Assembly: GCF_037992945.1 (NCBI RefSeq)
Contig: NZ_CP150304.1
Location: forward strand, 3,537,501-3,601,500
Source of the DNA: Peribacillus sp. FSL E2-0218
GTDB lineage: Bacteria; Bacillota; Bacilli; Bacillales; DSM-1321
DNA length: 64,000 nt
Direction of reading: 5' to 3'
Both the position numbers and the translations under genes were made by a program. The notes below the pieces were generated by a model, which worked only from the letters and a program-made list of their open reading frames with translations, was not told the origin of the DNA and searched no databases. Positions 1 to 10,334 of this stretch are shown in pieces; positions within the stretch are counted from its first letter, which is position 1, and each line of letters opens with the position of its first letter.

Positions 1-2437
1 CTGTCAGCGGAAGGATCAACTCCACACCGGTTACGACAGCAGTCATCGCTTGGGCTGGCTCTTCGACCTCAATGCCGATCGTCAATTGTTCAGGATTACA
101 GAATCGCTCAATATAGCTGCTATTCTTCTGCAGTGTCGTCAAGAAGGACTCGTCCTTCGCTTTTAAAATCAAATTGATTTTTTTGCTTAGCGGCGTGTTC
201 ACTTCAGCCCGGATGTTACGGACGGAGCGGATGATTTCAACAAGCAGCTTCATTTCCTCGGCTGCAGCCGAATCCGTCAATTCTTCGTTCACTTCCGGCC
301 AAGCGGCAACAGTGATGGACTCCCCTTGATGCGGAAGGTTTTGCCAGATTTCTTCGGTGATGAATGGCATGAAAGGATGCAGCAGCCTCATTGTGTTATC
401 GAGCACGTAAGCCAAGATTGAACGTGTCGTTTTCTTTGCCGCTTCATCTTCACCGTATAATGGAAGCTTCGCCATTTCGATATACCAGTCACAGAAGTCA
501 TCCCAGATGAAGTTATAAAGCACACGGCCGACTTCACCGAATTCATAACGGTCCGCAAGTCTCGTCACATTCGTGATCGTTTCATTCAAACGTGTCAAAA
601 TCCATTTATCTGCTACAGATTTCTCGCCGCTCAAATCGATTTCATCGTACGTCATTCCATTCATGTTCATTAAAGCGAATCGGGATGCGTTCCAAATCTT
701 ATTGGAGAAGTTCCAAACCGCCTCGACTTTTTCCGTACTGTAACGAAGGTCCTGACCTGGTGAGCTGCCAGTCGATAAGAAGTAACGCAGCGAGTCGGCG
801 CCGTATTGATCGATGACATCCATCGGATCGACACCATTGCCAAGCGATTTACTCATCTTGCGTCCTTGTTCATCACGAACGAGGCCGTGGATCAATACAT
901 CTTCAAATGGACGTTCACCCGTAAACTCAAGCGCCTGGAAAATCATCCTTGAAACCCAGAAGAAGATGATGTCATAGCCCGTAACAAGTGCCCCGGTTGG
1001 GTAGTAGCGTTTGAAATCGACACTGTCCGCATCAGGCCAGCCCATCGTCGAGAACGGCCATAAAGCCGAGCTGAACCATGTATCCAGAACGTCTGTGTCT
1101 TGTTCCCAGTTTTCCGCATCCGCAGGCTCTTCATGTCCTACGTATACTTCACCTGTTTCTTTATGGTACCAAGCTGGAATGCGGTGGCCCCACCATAGCT
1201 GACGGGATATACACCAGTCGCGAATATTTTCCATCCAGTGTAAATACGTTTTTTCGAAACGGTCTGGAACGAAATGGACTTTTTCTTCATCGGACCCTTT
1301 TTGAAGCTCAACCGAAGCATCCGCAAGTGGCTGCATTTTAACGAACCATTGCGTGGAAAGATACGGCTCAACAACAGCTCCGCTTCTTTCTGAATGTCCG
1401 ACTGAGTGCAGGTGATCTTCGATTTTGAAGAGCACACCCTCTTCCTGAAGATCTTTGACGATTTGTTTACGGCATTCAAAACGATCCATGCCTTCATATT
1501 TACCAGCCTTTTCATTCATCGACCCATCTTCATGCATCACGAGGATGCGCTCCAAGTCATGACGGTTGCCGATTTCAAAGTCATTCGGATCATGTGCAGG
1601 TGTAATTTTCACTGCGCCGGAACCGAATTCCATATCGACATAATCATCCCCGACAATCGGGATTTCCCGGCCCGTGATTGGCAGGCGGACCATTTTGCCG
1701 ATCAAGTGCTTATACCGGTCATCTTCAGGATGTACGGCAACCGCCGTATCGCCAAGCATCGTTTCCGGACGGGTTGTGGCTATTTCGATTTCACCCGAGC
1801 CGTCCACTAACGGATATTTCATATGATAGAACGCACCCTGAACATCCTTGTAAATGACCTCGATATCGGACAGCGCCGTTTTCGTCGATGGGTCCCAGTT
1901 GATGATGTATTCGCCGCGGTAAATCAAGCCCTTATTATAAAGGGAGACGAATACTTCGCGGACCGCTTTTGAAAGACCCTCATCAAGAGTGAAGCGTTCT
2001 CGGGTATAATCAAGCCCTAGACCTAGCTTTGACCACTGTTCGCGGATATGGCTCGCATATTCTTCCTTCCATTTCCATGTTTCTTCAACGAACTTTTCAC
2101 GTCCAAGGTCATAGCGGCTTACGCCTTCAGCACGTAGTTTCTGTTCCACCTTCGCTTGCGTCGCGATACCGGCATGGTCCATGCCCGGCAACCATAAAAC
2201 ATCATAGCCCTGCATCCTTTTCATGCGCGTCAATATATCTTGAAGCGTCGTGTCCCATGCGTGGCCAAGATGCAGCTTGCCTGTCACGTTCGGCGGCGGG
2301 ATGACAATCGTATAAGGTTCTTTTGTATCATCACTCTTCGTTTCAAAAAACTTCCCATCAAGCCACCATTTGTAGCGGCCTTTCTCTATTGCCTGCGGAT
2401 CATATTTAGTCGGCATCGAAATCTGGTTCTCTTCCAT
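1..2437 (-). CDS. valS: Valine-tRNA ligase (3' end beyond window)
   Basis: Class I aminoacyl-tRNA synthetase that charges tRNA-Val with valine in the cytoplasm. The start ATG at 2437 begins [14 protein letters not shown] and is preceded by a GGAGG-type site. About 812 codons are present. The HIGH-type motif is HLGH near residue 54 and KMSKS is near residue 527, followed by the anticodon-binding region. Family members are about 880 aa, so roughly the last 70 residues lie outside the window. A T-box leader directly upstream indicates control by uncharged tRNA-Val. Confidence 0.97.
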   Translation of the reverse strand, partial: MEENQISMPTKYDPQAIEKGRYKWWLDGKFFETKSDDTKEPYTIVIPPPNVTGKLHLGHAWDTTLQDILTRMKRMQGYDVLWLPGMDHAGIATQAKVEQKLRAEGVSRYDLGREKFVEETWKWKEEYASHIREQWSKLGLGLDYTRERFTLDEGLSKAVREVFVSLYNKGLIYRGEYIINWDPSTKTALSDIEVIYKDVQGAFYHMKYPLVDGSGEIEIATTRPETMLGDTAVAVHPEDDRYKHLIGKMVRLPITGREIPIVGDDYVDMEFGSGAVKITPAHDPNDFEIGNRHDLERILVMHEDGSMNEKAGKYEGMDRFECRKQIVKDLQEEGVLFKIEDHLHSVGHSERSGAVVEPYLSTQWFVKMQPLADASVELQKGSDEEKVHFVPDRFEKTYLHWMENIRDWCISRQLWWGHRIPAWYHKETGEVYVGHEEPADAENWEQDTDVLDTWFSSALWPFSTMGWPDADSVDFKRYYPTGALVTGYDIIFFWVSRMIFQALEFTGERPFEDVLIHGLVRDEQGRKMSKSLGNGVDPMDVIDQYGADSLRYFLSTGSSPGQDLRYSTEKVEAVWNFSNKIWNASRFALMNMNGMTYDEIDLSGEKSVADKWILTRLNETITNVTRLADRYEFGEVGRVLYNFIWDDFCDWYIEMAKLPLYGEDEAAKKTTRSILAYVLDNTMRLLHPFMPFITEEIWQNLPHQGESITVAAWPEVNEELTDSAAAEEMKLLVEIIRSVRNIRAEVNTPLSKKINLILKAKDESFLTTLQKNSSYIERFCNPEQLTIGIEVEEPAQAMTAVVTGVELILPLT

Positions 2438-2461
2438 ATCATTTCCTCCTTTTTGGGCATA

Positions 2462-2695
2462 AAAAAAACTTCCATCATCATAAAAGGACGAAGGAAGTTG
2501 TTCGCGGTGCCACCTTTTTTCCGAAAAAGAAAAATAATCCCTTTCGGCTCTCAAATCGGATAACGGCTCTTCACCGGCCTTCGCTACTAAAAATCTTTCA
2601 CGAAAACTGCTCGCGGACGACTTCGGATGCTGCTGCCTGAAAGCCTCTCACCAATCGGCTTCCTCTCTGAAAAGTGCATTTCATCTTACTATTTC
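2462..2695 (-). promoter_or_regulatory. T-box leader of valS
   Basis: On the minus strand the T-box sequence GGTGGCACCGCG lies at about 2503-2514 and is followed by a GC stem and T-run (2462-2490) acting as terminator. Upstream are an AG-rich bulge (AGAGAG), a GGTG loop and a GAA-GTC sequence at 2619-2624. GTC (Val) at 2619-2621 is the likely specifier codon. Uncharged tRNA-Val would stabilise the antiterminator and switch on valS. The specifier assignment is read by eye. Confidence 0.9.
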
Positions 2696-2922
2696 CGGTC
2701 TTAGCATTGATTTCTATTCATATGTAAAATCATTAAACGCATATAGTATATAGTACAAAAAAAATGGGGCTAGAGTCAATCATCTTTTCGCTTACTTTTT
2801 TAACGAAGCAGGACCATCCATATCTCATAGTATCCTCCACCAACGGTCATTGTGACGGTTTTTTCACCTTTTCCACTGCCGCCCATAGAATATTAGACGT
2901 CCAAAAAAGGAAGGTAATAAAT

Positions 2923-3114
2923 ATGAAACGAAGATATACTCCCTATACTTTACCGCCTTGGATGAAAAAATTCCGCGGTGTTTGCCAGCAGTTCATCGTT
3001 CCCTTCATCGTTTTCCAAGGATTGCGGACCCTGATTTTCCCGACTTTCTTTGATATGCTCCTGTTGGTCGCATTCATTTTCCTGGCCATGTCTTTATATT
3101 TCGAATGGATTTAA
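2923..3114 (+). CDS. Small membrane protein, 63 aa, unknown function
   Basis: ATG at 2923 follows the purine-rich site AAGGAAGG. The 63-aa product has a basic N-terminus (MKRRYTPYTLPPWMKKFRG), a hydrophobic stretch around residues 22-34 and a clear membrane segment around 42-60. It is transcribed divergently from valS and convergently with ysxE. I do not recognise the family. The ORF is open further upstream to 2764, but that extension has no ribosome binding site. Confidence 0.6.
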   Translation: MKRRYTPYTLPPWMKKFRGVCQQFIVPFIVFQGLRTLIFPTFFDMLLLVAFIFLAMSLYFEWI

Positions 3115-3129
3115 TTATTCCCCTACAGC

Positions 3130-3172
3130 AAAAAAATATACATGACTGGAGATGATCCAATCATGTATATTT
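3130..3172 (-). terminator. Terminator of the spoVID-ysxE unit
   Basis: Immediately after the ysxE stop, an AATATACATGA/TCATGTATATT stem is followed on the minus strand by a T-run. Confidence 0.75.
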
Positions 3173-4241
3173 AGCTTGAGGGCGACTGCTCTTCTTTGGC
3201 AGCCTCGGCAGCCGCCTTTTTCTGCTGCTCGATTTCCTCGATTTTCATCACCATATACTCAATGTTTTTCAATAACCAGAATTGCCGCTGCAGTTGGGTG
3301 ACATGATCCAGCTCGGAGCGGATCGACCTGCCCTCCGAATATCCCTTCACCAGCTCCAAAGCAGATGAAGGAAAAGCAAGATAGCTTTGCATGAGCAGCA
3401 GTTCTTCTTCCTTCAGCGGAAAATATCGCATATAGTTATATAGCCAATCGACGCAATCATCACTTTGGATCGGATAGGTCCTCGCCGATTTAACGAGAAA
3501 AGGCAATAAATCGAAATGAGGCGGTGCCGTATTCGAATTCTCAAAATTGATGAAATAGCCATATCCCCGTTCATCATAAACGAAATGCTTAAGGGAAATC
3601 TTTCCGTGAGTAACGACGGTTCGAACCTTTTCACTTTCCTTCGTCTTTTCATACCAGGTTTCAAACTTCTTGATCGAGTACTTCAGGGCTTGTGAAATAT
3701 CAGTGAAGAACGTACACACAGACATTTCGAATGGCGACATATACCACTTCTTTTCACAACTGACAATATACTCATCCATAAAGTCCTTCTCATTATTCCA
3801 GGCCTCAAGCGTCCGCTCATAATGTGCTTCCCGTTCTTCTATATCCACTTGCGTTTCCTTTACGGTCAGCGTATGCATCCGGGCAAGCTCCCGGAACATT
3901 TGCTTATGCTTTTCATCACGCTCCCCGTCCCCTTCGTTGTTCAACCACGGCATCAAGTAATACAACCGGCCATTATGGAGGACGGCATAACGCTGATCCA
4001 TCGTTTGATAGATGGGAACGATCCGATTATAACCGCGATGGTAAAGCTTTTGGACATTTTTAATAAAATCTATGCCATTATGCGGTAAAATTGATTTCAA
4101 GGCAAACGTACCACGATCACTGTATACTTTCTTCACCCGTCCGAAATCCTCTATATATTGTACATAAAGGGCATATTCCCTCAAGACGGCTTCCGTGTCC
4201 CGATCCCGATTAACCGACTGCTGATTCTCGTTTTCCCTCAC
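3171..4241 (-). CDS. ysxE: Spore coat protein YsxE, CotS kinase-like family
   Basis: 356-aa protein of the CotS/YsxE family, related to the aminoglycoside-phosphotransferase fold and found in the spore coat. It sits directly downstream of spoVID, as in B. subtilis, and is probably cotranscribed with it in the mother cell. GTG at 4241 is chosen because AAGGTGAG lies 8 nt upstream; another GTG at 4250 is too close to that site. In the loop where active kinases have HGD there is HGK (residues 212-214), and the metal-binding DF(D/E) is NFE (232-234). It is therefore probably not a working phosphotransferase (inference). The C-terminus is an Ala/Glu/Lys-rich tail. Confidence 0.85.
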   Translation of the reverse strand: MRENENQQSVNRDRDTEAVLREYALYVQYIEDFGRVKKVYSDRGTFALKSILPHNGIDFIKNVQKLYHRGYNRIVPIYQTMDQRYAVLHNGRLYYLMPWLNNEGDGERDEKHKQMFRELARMHTLTVKETQVDIEEREAHYERTLEAWNNEKDFMDEYIVSCEKKWYMSPFEMSVCTFFTDISQALKYSIKKFETWYEKTKESEKVRTVVTHGKISLKHFVYDERGYGYFINFENSNTAPPHFDLLPFLVKSARTYPIQSDDCVDWLYNYMRYFPLKEEELLLMQSYLAFPSSALELVKGYSEGRSIRSELDHVTQLQRQFWLLKNIEYMVMKIEEIEQQKKAAAEAAKEEQSPSS

Positions 4242-4332
4242 GAGACCCACTCACCTTCTCTAAAAAAACTAAACCCGTTACCTTCGTAAAAAACAGGAGC
4301 AGGCCATATGGATGCGCTGCTCTCTGTCACGG

Positions 4333-5730
4333 TTAATTTTTATAGGCAACCGCCTTCGGTATATAAACGACTTGACCTTCCTCGATACTCTGATTCGACT
4401 CCAATTCATTGCTGAAGAGTATCGATTGGACCGTTACATCATAACGCTGCGCCAAGTCTTCAAGCGTTTCTCCTTGCTGAACGATGCAGACCTTCATCCT
4501 TACCAATTCTTCATCTTGCTTCCTGCCGAATAAATCCATGATGGAAGACTGCTTTTCCCCATGCTCAGCCGTTTCTTTTTCATCCCGTTCCGCTGCTTGC
4601 TTCCGGCCCTTGTACGTTTTCACTTCCTTATCTTTGGCTTGCGGTGCCGGTCTTTCCCTTTCTTTGAACAGGTCCCCTATCGATGAAGGAAGCTCGACTT
4701 CCTTTTCCACCTTCACCTGTTCGTTGAGGATCGGACCTGCGGCCACAACTTCATCCTCTTCCTGAAGGGCGCCGCCCTCGGTTTTGAACCGTGACACTGG
4801 ACCGCTGGCAATTGGAACACTCTGATGATTGCCAGCATCCCCCTGACCTTCTTCCGCATTCAAGGACGCCATTGGCAATTCCACGTTCTCTATCGTTTTT
4901 TCCTGCCTGCTAGACCTCTCTTCCTGCACGGATAATACAGGTTCTTCGGACCCTTGTTCACTGGCATCCGTGTCTTCCTGTCTGCTTACTTCCGCTTCCC
5001 ACTCCTCCTCTTCAGGATAAGGTGACACCGGCATTTCGAAAACAGGAGCGCTGTGCTGATCGCTTAAGTAAATCGGCTCTTCTTCTTCCTCTTCGTTAGC
5101 TTCGGCTACCCGTTTTGCCTCAGCGGAAAATGGCGAATATAACTCATCTTCCTCCTCATCACGGAAAACAGGCTGAAAATCCGGAATGGTCGGCATTCCA
5201 GCCGCATAAGGAATGTAAGACTCATTTTCTCCATCCGTTTCTTCCTGTTCCTCCAATTCCCCTGCTTCCTGTTCCGTATCGAACCGCTCTTCCACGTATG
5301 AATCATTGTAAATTCCAGTTATCAATAAATCCGCCTGCAATTTCAAGTGATTATGTTCCGGCAACGCATAGTCAAAGCTCTGAATCGAGACATCGATTTC
5401 CTCCAATGAAGCAACCCGATTTGTCGGAATCGTTATATCAACCGGAAAACGGTGTGTGAACTCATTAAGTCCATTGAGATGCCTCTCGACCTTTTGCACG
5501 GCTTTTGGCAAAAAGGTTTGCGAAAACTCCTCTTGTTCACCATTTTGCGAGTCCTTGTATTCACCGCATAAGTCTAACGAGCCTCGTATAAAAACATATT
5601 GATCACTCTCTTGAATCGTCACATTCGGATCCAGGGAAATCGAATAAAGCTCAGCCACTTCCTGTCCCTTCTGGAACCAAACGGATTCCTCTAAAGAAAA
5701 TCGTAAATGCGATTCATTTTCTTGCGACAA
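4333..5730 (-). CDS. spoVID: Stage VI sporulation protein D (coat morphogenesis)
   Basis: Coat morphogenetic protein needed for encasement of the forespore by the coat; in B. subtilis it works with SpoIVA and SafA. The 465-aa product has a conserved N-terminal domain (about 1-170), a long Glu-rich low-complexity middle (about 170-390) and a C-terminal LysM domain (about 412-460, beginning VQQGETLEDLAQRY). TTG at 5730 is preferred: it follows AAAGGAGG by 7 nt and gives the family-type N-terminus SQENESHLRFSLEE. The reading frame is open to 5799 without a second binding site. At 465 aa it is shorter than the B. subtilis protein, with the difference in the acidic linker. Confidence 0.93.
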   Translation of the reverse strand: MSQENESHLRFSLEESVWFQKGQEVAELYSISLDPNVTIQESDQYVFIRGSLDLCGEYKDSQNGEQEEFSQTFLPKAVQKVERHLNGLNEFTHRFPVDITIPTNRVASLEEIDVSIQSFDYALPEHNHLKLQADLLITGIYNDSYVEERFDTEQEAGELEEQEETDGENESYIPYAAGMPTIPDFQPVFRDEEEDELYSPFSAEAKRVAEANEEEEEEPIYLSDQHSAPVFEMPVSPYPEEEEWEAEVSRQEDTDASEQGSEEPVLSVQEERSSRQEKTIENVELPMASLNAEEGQGDAGNHQSVPIASGPVSRFKTEGGALQEEDEVVAAGPILNEQVKVEKEVELPSSIGDLFKERERPAPQAKDKEVKTYKGRKQAAERDEKETAEHGEKQSSIMDLFGRKQDEELVRMKVCIVQQGETLEDLAQRYDVTVQSILFSNELESNQSIEEGQVVYIPKAVAYKN

Positions 5731-5776
5731 AACAACTCCTCCTTTCAACTTCAGAAACGGTACATATACCAATAAC

Positions 5777-5805
5777 AATCTATGAAGGAAAACGATCAAT
5801 TATTC
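5777..5805 (-). promoter_or_regulatory. SigE-type promoter of spoVID
   Basis: On the minus strand, GAATAAT (5799-5805) and CATAGATT (5777-5784) are separated by 14 nt. This matches the mother-cell SigE pattern KMATATT-N14-CATACAHT well. It lies about 50 bp upstream of the spoVID start, and spoVID is known to be SigE-dependent in B. subtilis. Confidence 0.6.
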
Positions 5806-5884
5806 CTTATTTTCATCTAAACCTATCTAGTCCACGTTTTTGTCCGCAGCTATAAAGGAGAAATTTCATGTACATGATTCGGGC

Positions 5885-6195
5885 TTTTGCCTATAATTCG
5901 CCTACAGTGACTTTTATTCGGCCTACTGCTACCTTTTTTCGGCCTGCAACCAACTTAATCCGGCCTGAGCCCAACTTAATTCGGCCTACTGCTACCTTTT
6001 TTCGTCCTGAACCCAACTTAATCCGACCTACATCCAACTTAATTCGGCCTACTGCTACCTTTTTTCGTCCTGAACCAACTTAATCCGGCCTGCGCCCACT
6101 TTTTCGGCCTACCTCCACATTAATCCGACCTACATCCAACTTAATCCGGCCTGTAACCACATTAATTCGACCTACACCCTACTTAATCCGGCCAC
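5885..6195. repeat. 21-bp tandem repeat array, about 14-15 copies
   Basis: Degenerate 21-bp units of the type TTCGGCCTACTGCTACCTTTT or TCCGGCCTGAGCCCAACTTAA run head to tail between the spoVID promoter and the hemL terminator. Two main unit classes (ending CTTTT or CTTAA) alternate irregularly. Because 21 is divisible by 3, one plus frame stays open for 71 codons (5868-6083) as a 7-residue repeat of the NLIRPTA/TFFRPEP type. A one-base deletion in a later unit breaks it. There is no convincing ribosome binding site, so I treat it as a non-coding repeat. Confidence 0.9.
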
Positions 6196-6206
6196 AATCG
6201 AGTAAA

Positions 6207-6265
6207 TAAAAAAAAGTCAGGCTTCCGTTCTCCAAAAGCGTTTGGAGGAGGGTAGCCTGACTTAA
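6207..6265 (-). terminator. Terminator of the hem operon
   Basis: A strong stem, AAGTCAGGCT paired with AGCCTGACTT, is followed by T-runs on both strands. It lies just after hemL and can also stop plus-strand transcripts. Confidence 0.9.
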
Positions 6266-6280
6266 GCGTTTTTTTTCGAA

Positions 6281-7570
6281 TCATTTCTTTAATTTGGCAA
6301 AAGCCTTTTCTGCAGCTGAGATGGTTTTTTCGATATCTTCATCACTATGTGCAGTGGATAGGAATAAGCCCTCGAACTGGGACGGCGGCAGGTAGATGCC
6401 TTGGTCCGCCATTTCCCGATAGTAAGAGGCGAAAAATTCAAGATCGGATGTTTTGGCTGTATCGTAGTTGATGACTTCTTCATTCGTGAAGAATAGTCCG
6501 ATCATCGAGCCTGCCCGGTTGAATGTATGTGGGACATCGTACTTTTTGGCTGCTTCGCCAATGCCTTTTTCAAGCATATCGCCTTTTCGAGTGAATTCTT
6601 GATAAGATTCAGGCGTCAATTGGCTCAGTGTTTCAAGACCAGCCGTCATGGCCAGCGGGTTGCCTGACAATGTTCCCGCTTGATAAATCGTTCCGCTAGG
6701 AGCAATTCGTTCCATCAATTCACGCTTGCCTCCGAAGGCTCCAACCGGCAGTCCACCGCCAATCACTTTGCCAAGGCAGGTAAGATCCGGCGCGATGCCA
6801 AAATACCCTTGGGCACAATGATATCCGACACGGAAGCCTGTCATGACTTCATCAAAGATCAATAAGGCCCCATATTCGGTCGTCACTTCCCGTAAGCCTT
6901 CGAGGAAGCCTGGCTGTGGCGCAACGACCCCCATATTGCCGGCAACCGGCTCGACGATGATACAGGCGATATCTTCGCCAAATTGTTCAAATGCATATTT
7001 GGTTGCTGCAAGATCATTATAAGGCACGGTAATCGTATTTTTGGCAATGCCTTCCGGTACACCGGGGCTATCCGGTAATCCTAACGTGGCAACGCCGGAA
7101 CCTGCTTTGATTAACAGGGAATCTCCGTGTCCATGATAAGAGCCTTCGAATTTCAGGATTTTATCACGTCCTGTAACGCCTCGTGCCAACCTGAGAGCAC
7201 TCATGGTCGCTTCCGTTCCGGAAGATACCATCCTGATCATCTCAATCGAAGGCACGCGGTCTATGACCAACTTAGCGAGTTCATTCTCGATTACCGTAGA
7301 TGTTCCAAAGCTAGTGCCCGATTCGGCTACCTTTTTCAATGCTTCGACGACACGATCATTTGTGTGACCGAGGATAAGCGGTCCCCATGAAAGAACATAG
7401 TCGATATATTCATTGCCATCGATATCATACATTTTTGAGCCTTTGCCGCGCTCCATGAAAATGGGGTCCATGTCCACTGACTTGAAGGCACGTACCGGGC
7501 TGTTCACTCCGCCTGGCATCAAGTTTACTGCTTCGGCAAACGCTTTTTTCGATTTTTCATATGACCGCAT
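6281..7570 (-). CDS. hemL: Glutamate-1-semialdehyde 2,1-aminomutase
   Basis: PLP enzyme that converts glutamate-1-semialdehyde to 5-aminolevulinate, step 2 of the C5 heme pathway. The 429-aa product is full length. The PLP lysine is K268 in [17 protein letters not shown], the cofactor Asp is in the [10 protein letters not shown] segment (about 238-247), and the substrate loop SGTEATMSA is near 117-125. It is the last gene of hemAXCDBL, 33 bp after hemB and just before the operon terminator. Confidence 0.98.
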   Translation of the reverse strand: MRSYEKSKKAFAEAVNLMPGGVNSPVRAFKSVDMDPIFMERGKGSKMYDIDGNEYIDYVLSWGPLILGHTNDRVVEALKKVAESGTSFGTSTVIENELAKLVIDRVPSIEMIRMVSSGTEATMSALRLARGVTGRDKILKFEGSYHGHGDSLLIKAGSGVATLGLPDSPGVPEGIAKNTITVPYNDLAATKYAFEQFGEDIACIIVEPVAGNMGVVAPQPGFLEGLREVTTEYGALLIFDEVMTGFRVGYHCAQGYFGIAPDLTCLGKVIGGGLPVGAFGGKRELMERIAPSGTIYQAGTLSGNPLAMTAGLETLSQLTPESYQEFTRKGDMLEKGIGEAAKKYDVPHTFNRAGSMIGLFFTNEEVINYDTAKTSDLEFFASYYREMADQGIYLPPSQFEGLFLSTAHSDEDIEKTISAAEKAFAKLKK

Positions 7571-7603
7571 GATTCAATCCCCTTTTCCATTACCGGTTTT
7601 TTT

Positions 7604-8599
7604 TTATCTTTGTTGATCTTCGTCCATCCACCGTGCAACATCTTTTGAGAAGTACGTGATGATCAAGTCGGAACCCGCACGCTTCAATCCTGTCAGCATT
7701 TCCGTCACGATCGCTTTTTCATCAATCCAGCCATTTTGGGCGGCTGCCTTGACCATTGAATATTCACCGCTGACATTGTAGGAAACAACAGGGAGATTAA
7801 AATTATTTTTAACATCCCGGATGATGTCCATATAAGCGAGTGCCGGTTTAACGATTAGGAAATCCGCACCTTCAGCGACATCGGATTCCGCTTCACGGAA
7901 TGCTTCAAGACGGTTGGCTGGATCCATTTGATATGTTTTCCTGTCGCCGAATTGCGGCGCGCCATTCGCTGCATCACGGAAGGGACCGTAAAAAGCAGAA
8001 GCATATTTCACGGCATAGGACATGATCGGTATATCTTCATATCCGGCTTCATCAAGTCCTGCACGGATGGCTGCCACGAACCCGTCCATCATATTGGAAG
8101 GGGCGATGATATCAGCGCCGGCCTCTGCCTGGCTGATTGCTGTTTTGGCAAGAAGGTCCAGGGAAGCATCATTGAGGATTTTTTCCCCTTCAACCACTCC
8201 GCAATGGCCATGGCTTGTATACTCACAAAGGCAGGTGTCAGCAATGACGATCACTTCCGGATATTGTTTTTTGATAAGGCGGGTCGCTTCCTGCACGAGT
8301 CCGTTATGGTGAAACGCCCCTGTACCGTGTTCGTCTTTATCATGTTCAAAGGGTACACCGAATAAAATGACCGATTTAATCCCAAGACTTACCACTTCAT
8401 CCATTTCCGCCTCCAAGTTATCCATGGAAAGCTGATAGATACCCGGCATCGAGTTAATTTCATTTTTTACCTGTTCACCATCAATGATGAAGATGGGATA
8501 AATCAAATCCTCTTTATGCAATTGTGTTTCACGGACCAAAGCCCTCATGCCTGCACTTGCACGCAAACGGCGGTGGCGATTGAATGGAATATTTTTCAT
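7604..8599 (-). CDS. hemB: Delta-aminolevulinic acid dehydratase (porphobilinogen synthase)
   Basis: Condenses two 5-aminolevulinate molecules to porphobilinogen. In the 331-aa product the Schiff-base lysines are K198 ([16 protein letters not shown]) and K251 ([10 protein letters not shown]). C123, C125 and C133 in the [14 protein letters not shown] stretch form the zinc site, so this is a zinc-type rather than a purely magnesium-dependent enzyme. The start overlaps the hemD stop by 4 bp (ATGA), which suggests translational coupling. It follows GGGAGG. Confidence 0.98.
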   Translation of the reverse strand: MKNIPFNRHRRLRASAGMRALVRETQLHKEDLIYPIFIIDGEQVKNEINSMPGIYQLSMDNLEAEMDEVVSLGIKSVILFGVPFEHDKDEHGTGAFHHNGLVQEATRLIKKQYPEVIVIADTCLCEYTSHGHCGVVEGEKILNDASLDLLAKTAISQAEAGADIIAPSNMMDGFVAAIRAGLDEAGYEDIPIMSYAVKYASAFYGPFRDAANGAPQFGDRKTYQMDPANRLEAFREAESDVAEGADFLIVKPALAYMDIIRDVKNNFNLPVVSYNVSGEYSMVKAAAQNGWIDEKAIVTEMLTGLKRAGSDLIITYFSKDVARWMDEDQQR

Positions 8600-9393
8600 T
8601 GTAAAGTTCCTCCCTTAGTATTTCGTTTCATGATGAAGTGAATGATATCGGCAACCATGGCGTCCGTCGTATAGACATCAGGACACACGTCTACTGATAA
8701 TCCATGTTTAACAGCCGTCTTGGCGGCGATGGGACCGATGCATGCGATGACGATCCGGTCTATGTATGTACCCAATTCATGGCTTTCCATGATCTGCAGG
8801 AAATGATTGACCGTCGAAGAACTCGTAAAGGTTATGATGTCAATGGCATGATTCTTTATAAGATGGACGAGTTCTTGTTCGCTGCTTGCTGGAAGTACGG
8901 TGCGATAGATGATCACTTCATCACATGATGCTCCACCTTCATTGATTGCCTCCGCAATGACGGACCTGGCTAGATTCCCTTTCGCCAGCAGCACACGGGT
9001 TCCAGGTTCCAATATGGTAATGAACTCCGAAACGAACCCTTCGGCAACAAATTCGGATGGCACGAAATCCGCCTCATATCCGTACCGTTTCAGGGCGACT
9101 TCCGTTTTGGAACCGATCACCGCTATCTTCGGAAGAGTCCTTGGCCGTTTACCAAGAAGCTGAAAGAAGTAATCCACCCCATTTTGACTGGTCAAGATGA
9201 TCCAGTCATAGGTATGAATCGCCGCTAAGCATTGACGGACCTCCTCCAAACGATCAGGCAGGGTGAACTCCAGCAATGGCACAAGAAGCGGCGTTCCGCC
9301 ATTTTCCTCGATAGATGCCTTTAAGCCATCAGCCTGTCCTTTCCCTCTGGTGATCAGTACCTGATAATCCTTAAGAGGCTGAAAGGGAGTCAT
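8596..9393 (-). CDS. hemD: Uroporphyrinogen-III synthase
   Basis: Cyclises hydroxymethylbilane and inverts ring D to give uroporphyrinogen III. The 265-aa protein has the usual two-lobed, weakly conserved HemD architecture, with the conserved [13 protein letters not shown] segment near residues 190-202. It overlaps hemB by 4 bp and the hemC stop by 1 bp, fitting the fixed hemC-hemD-hemB order. Identification relies on this position as well as on sequence. Confidence 0.95.
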   Translation of the reverse strand: MTPFQPLKDYQVLITRGKGQADGLKASIEENGGTPLLVPLLEFTLPDRLEEVRQCLAAIHTYDWIILTSQNGVDYFFQLLGKRPRTLPKIAVIGSKTEVALKRYGYEADFVPSEFVAEGFVSEFITILEPGTRVLLAKGNLARSVIAEAINEGGASCDEVIIYRTVLPASSEQELVHLIKNHAIDIITFTSSSTVNHFLQIMESHELGTYIDRIVIACIGPIAAKTAVKHGLSVDVCPDVYTTDAMVADIIHFIMKRNTKGGTLQ

Positions 9394-10325
9394 TACTGAT
9401 CGAGCTCCGCTTTTACGCGATCGATCAATTCTTTACCGCCCATTTCACTTATTTTTTTGGCAGCTTCATGTCCGACTGCCTCGGGATCTTCACCCTCGAC
9501 CATTTCCTTGTAAATCACCTTTCCATCCGGGGAAGCGACCAATGCCGTCAAGGCAACGGAGCCATTATCCTTTGCCACCGCGAAGCCGGCAATCGGTACC
9601 TGACATCCGCCTTCCATTTTATCCAAATAGGCACGCTCCGCTTCGACGGTCTTTTTCGTTTTTTCGCATGTTAATTTAGCAAGTTCAGCGAGCAACTCTT
9701 TGTCGTCTTCACGGCATTCAATGGAAAGCGCTCCTTGACCGACTGCTGGAATGCAAATGTCTTCATCCAGGAATTCGGTAACGATTTCCCGCTCCCAGCC
9801 CATTCTTGAAAGTCCGGCTGCCGCTAAGATGATCGCATCATAATCTTCCGTTTTCAGCTTGTTCAAGCGGGTATCGATATTGCCGCGAATCCATTTGATT
9901 TCAAGGTCCGGCCTTCTTGCTAAAATCTGGGCGCCACGGCGCAGGCTGCTAGTGCCGATGATGGAGCCTGGCTTCAATCCGGATAAGGTTTCATGATTTT
10001 TTGATATCAAGGCATCCCGGTGATCCTCACGTGGAGGTATGCACCCGATCGTCAAGCCTTCGGGAAGCACTGCCGGCATATCCTTCATGCTATGTACGGC
10101 CATATCGATTTCTTTATCGAGCATCGCTTGTTCGATCTCTTTGACGAACAAGCCTTTACCGCCTACCTTGGAAAGTGTGACATCGAGGATTTGGTCACCC
10201 TTTGTCACAATTTCCTTCACCTCGAACTCATATGGAGCCCCAAGTTCTTTAAGTTGGGCAATCACCCAATTCGTTTGGGTGATCGCTAATTTACTTCGTC
10301 TAGAACCGACAATAATTTTTCTCAT
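9393..10325 (-). CDS. hemC: Hydroxymethylbilane synthase (porphobilinogen deaminase)
   Basis: Polymerises four porphobilinogens into hydroxymethylbilane. The 310-aa product begins [19 protein letters not shown]241 in [11 protein letters not shown] is the attachment point of the dipyrromethane cofactor. The arginine-rich substrate loop ([11 protein letters not shown], near 124-134) and the catalytic Asp in the HSMKDMP region (79-84) are present. It lies 9 bp downstream of hemX. Confidence 0.98.
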   Translation of the reverse strand: MRKIIVGSRRSKLAITQTNWVIAQLKELGAPYEFEVKEIVTKGDQILDVTLSKVGGKGLFVKEIEQAMLDKEIDMAVHSMKDMPAVLPEGLTIGCIPPREDHRDALISKNHETLSGLKPGSIIGTSSLRRGAQILARRPDLEIKWIRGNIDTRLNKLKTEDYDAIILAAAGLSRMGWEREIVTEFLDEDICIPAVGQGALSIECREDDKELLAELAKLTCEKTKKTVEAERAYLDKMEGGCQVPIAGFAVAKDNGSVALTALVASPDGKVIYKEMVEGEDPEAVGHEAAKKISEMGGKELIDRVKAELDQ

Positions 10326-10334
10326 AATTTCCTC

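Noticed and set aside
5868..6083. 71-codon plus-strand reading frame with 7-residue repeats
   Set aside because: It is a by-product of the 21-bp repeat period. There is no ribosome binding site at a suitable place, and an indel later in the array closes the frame.
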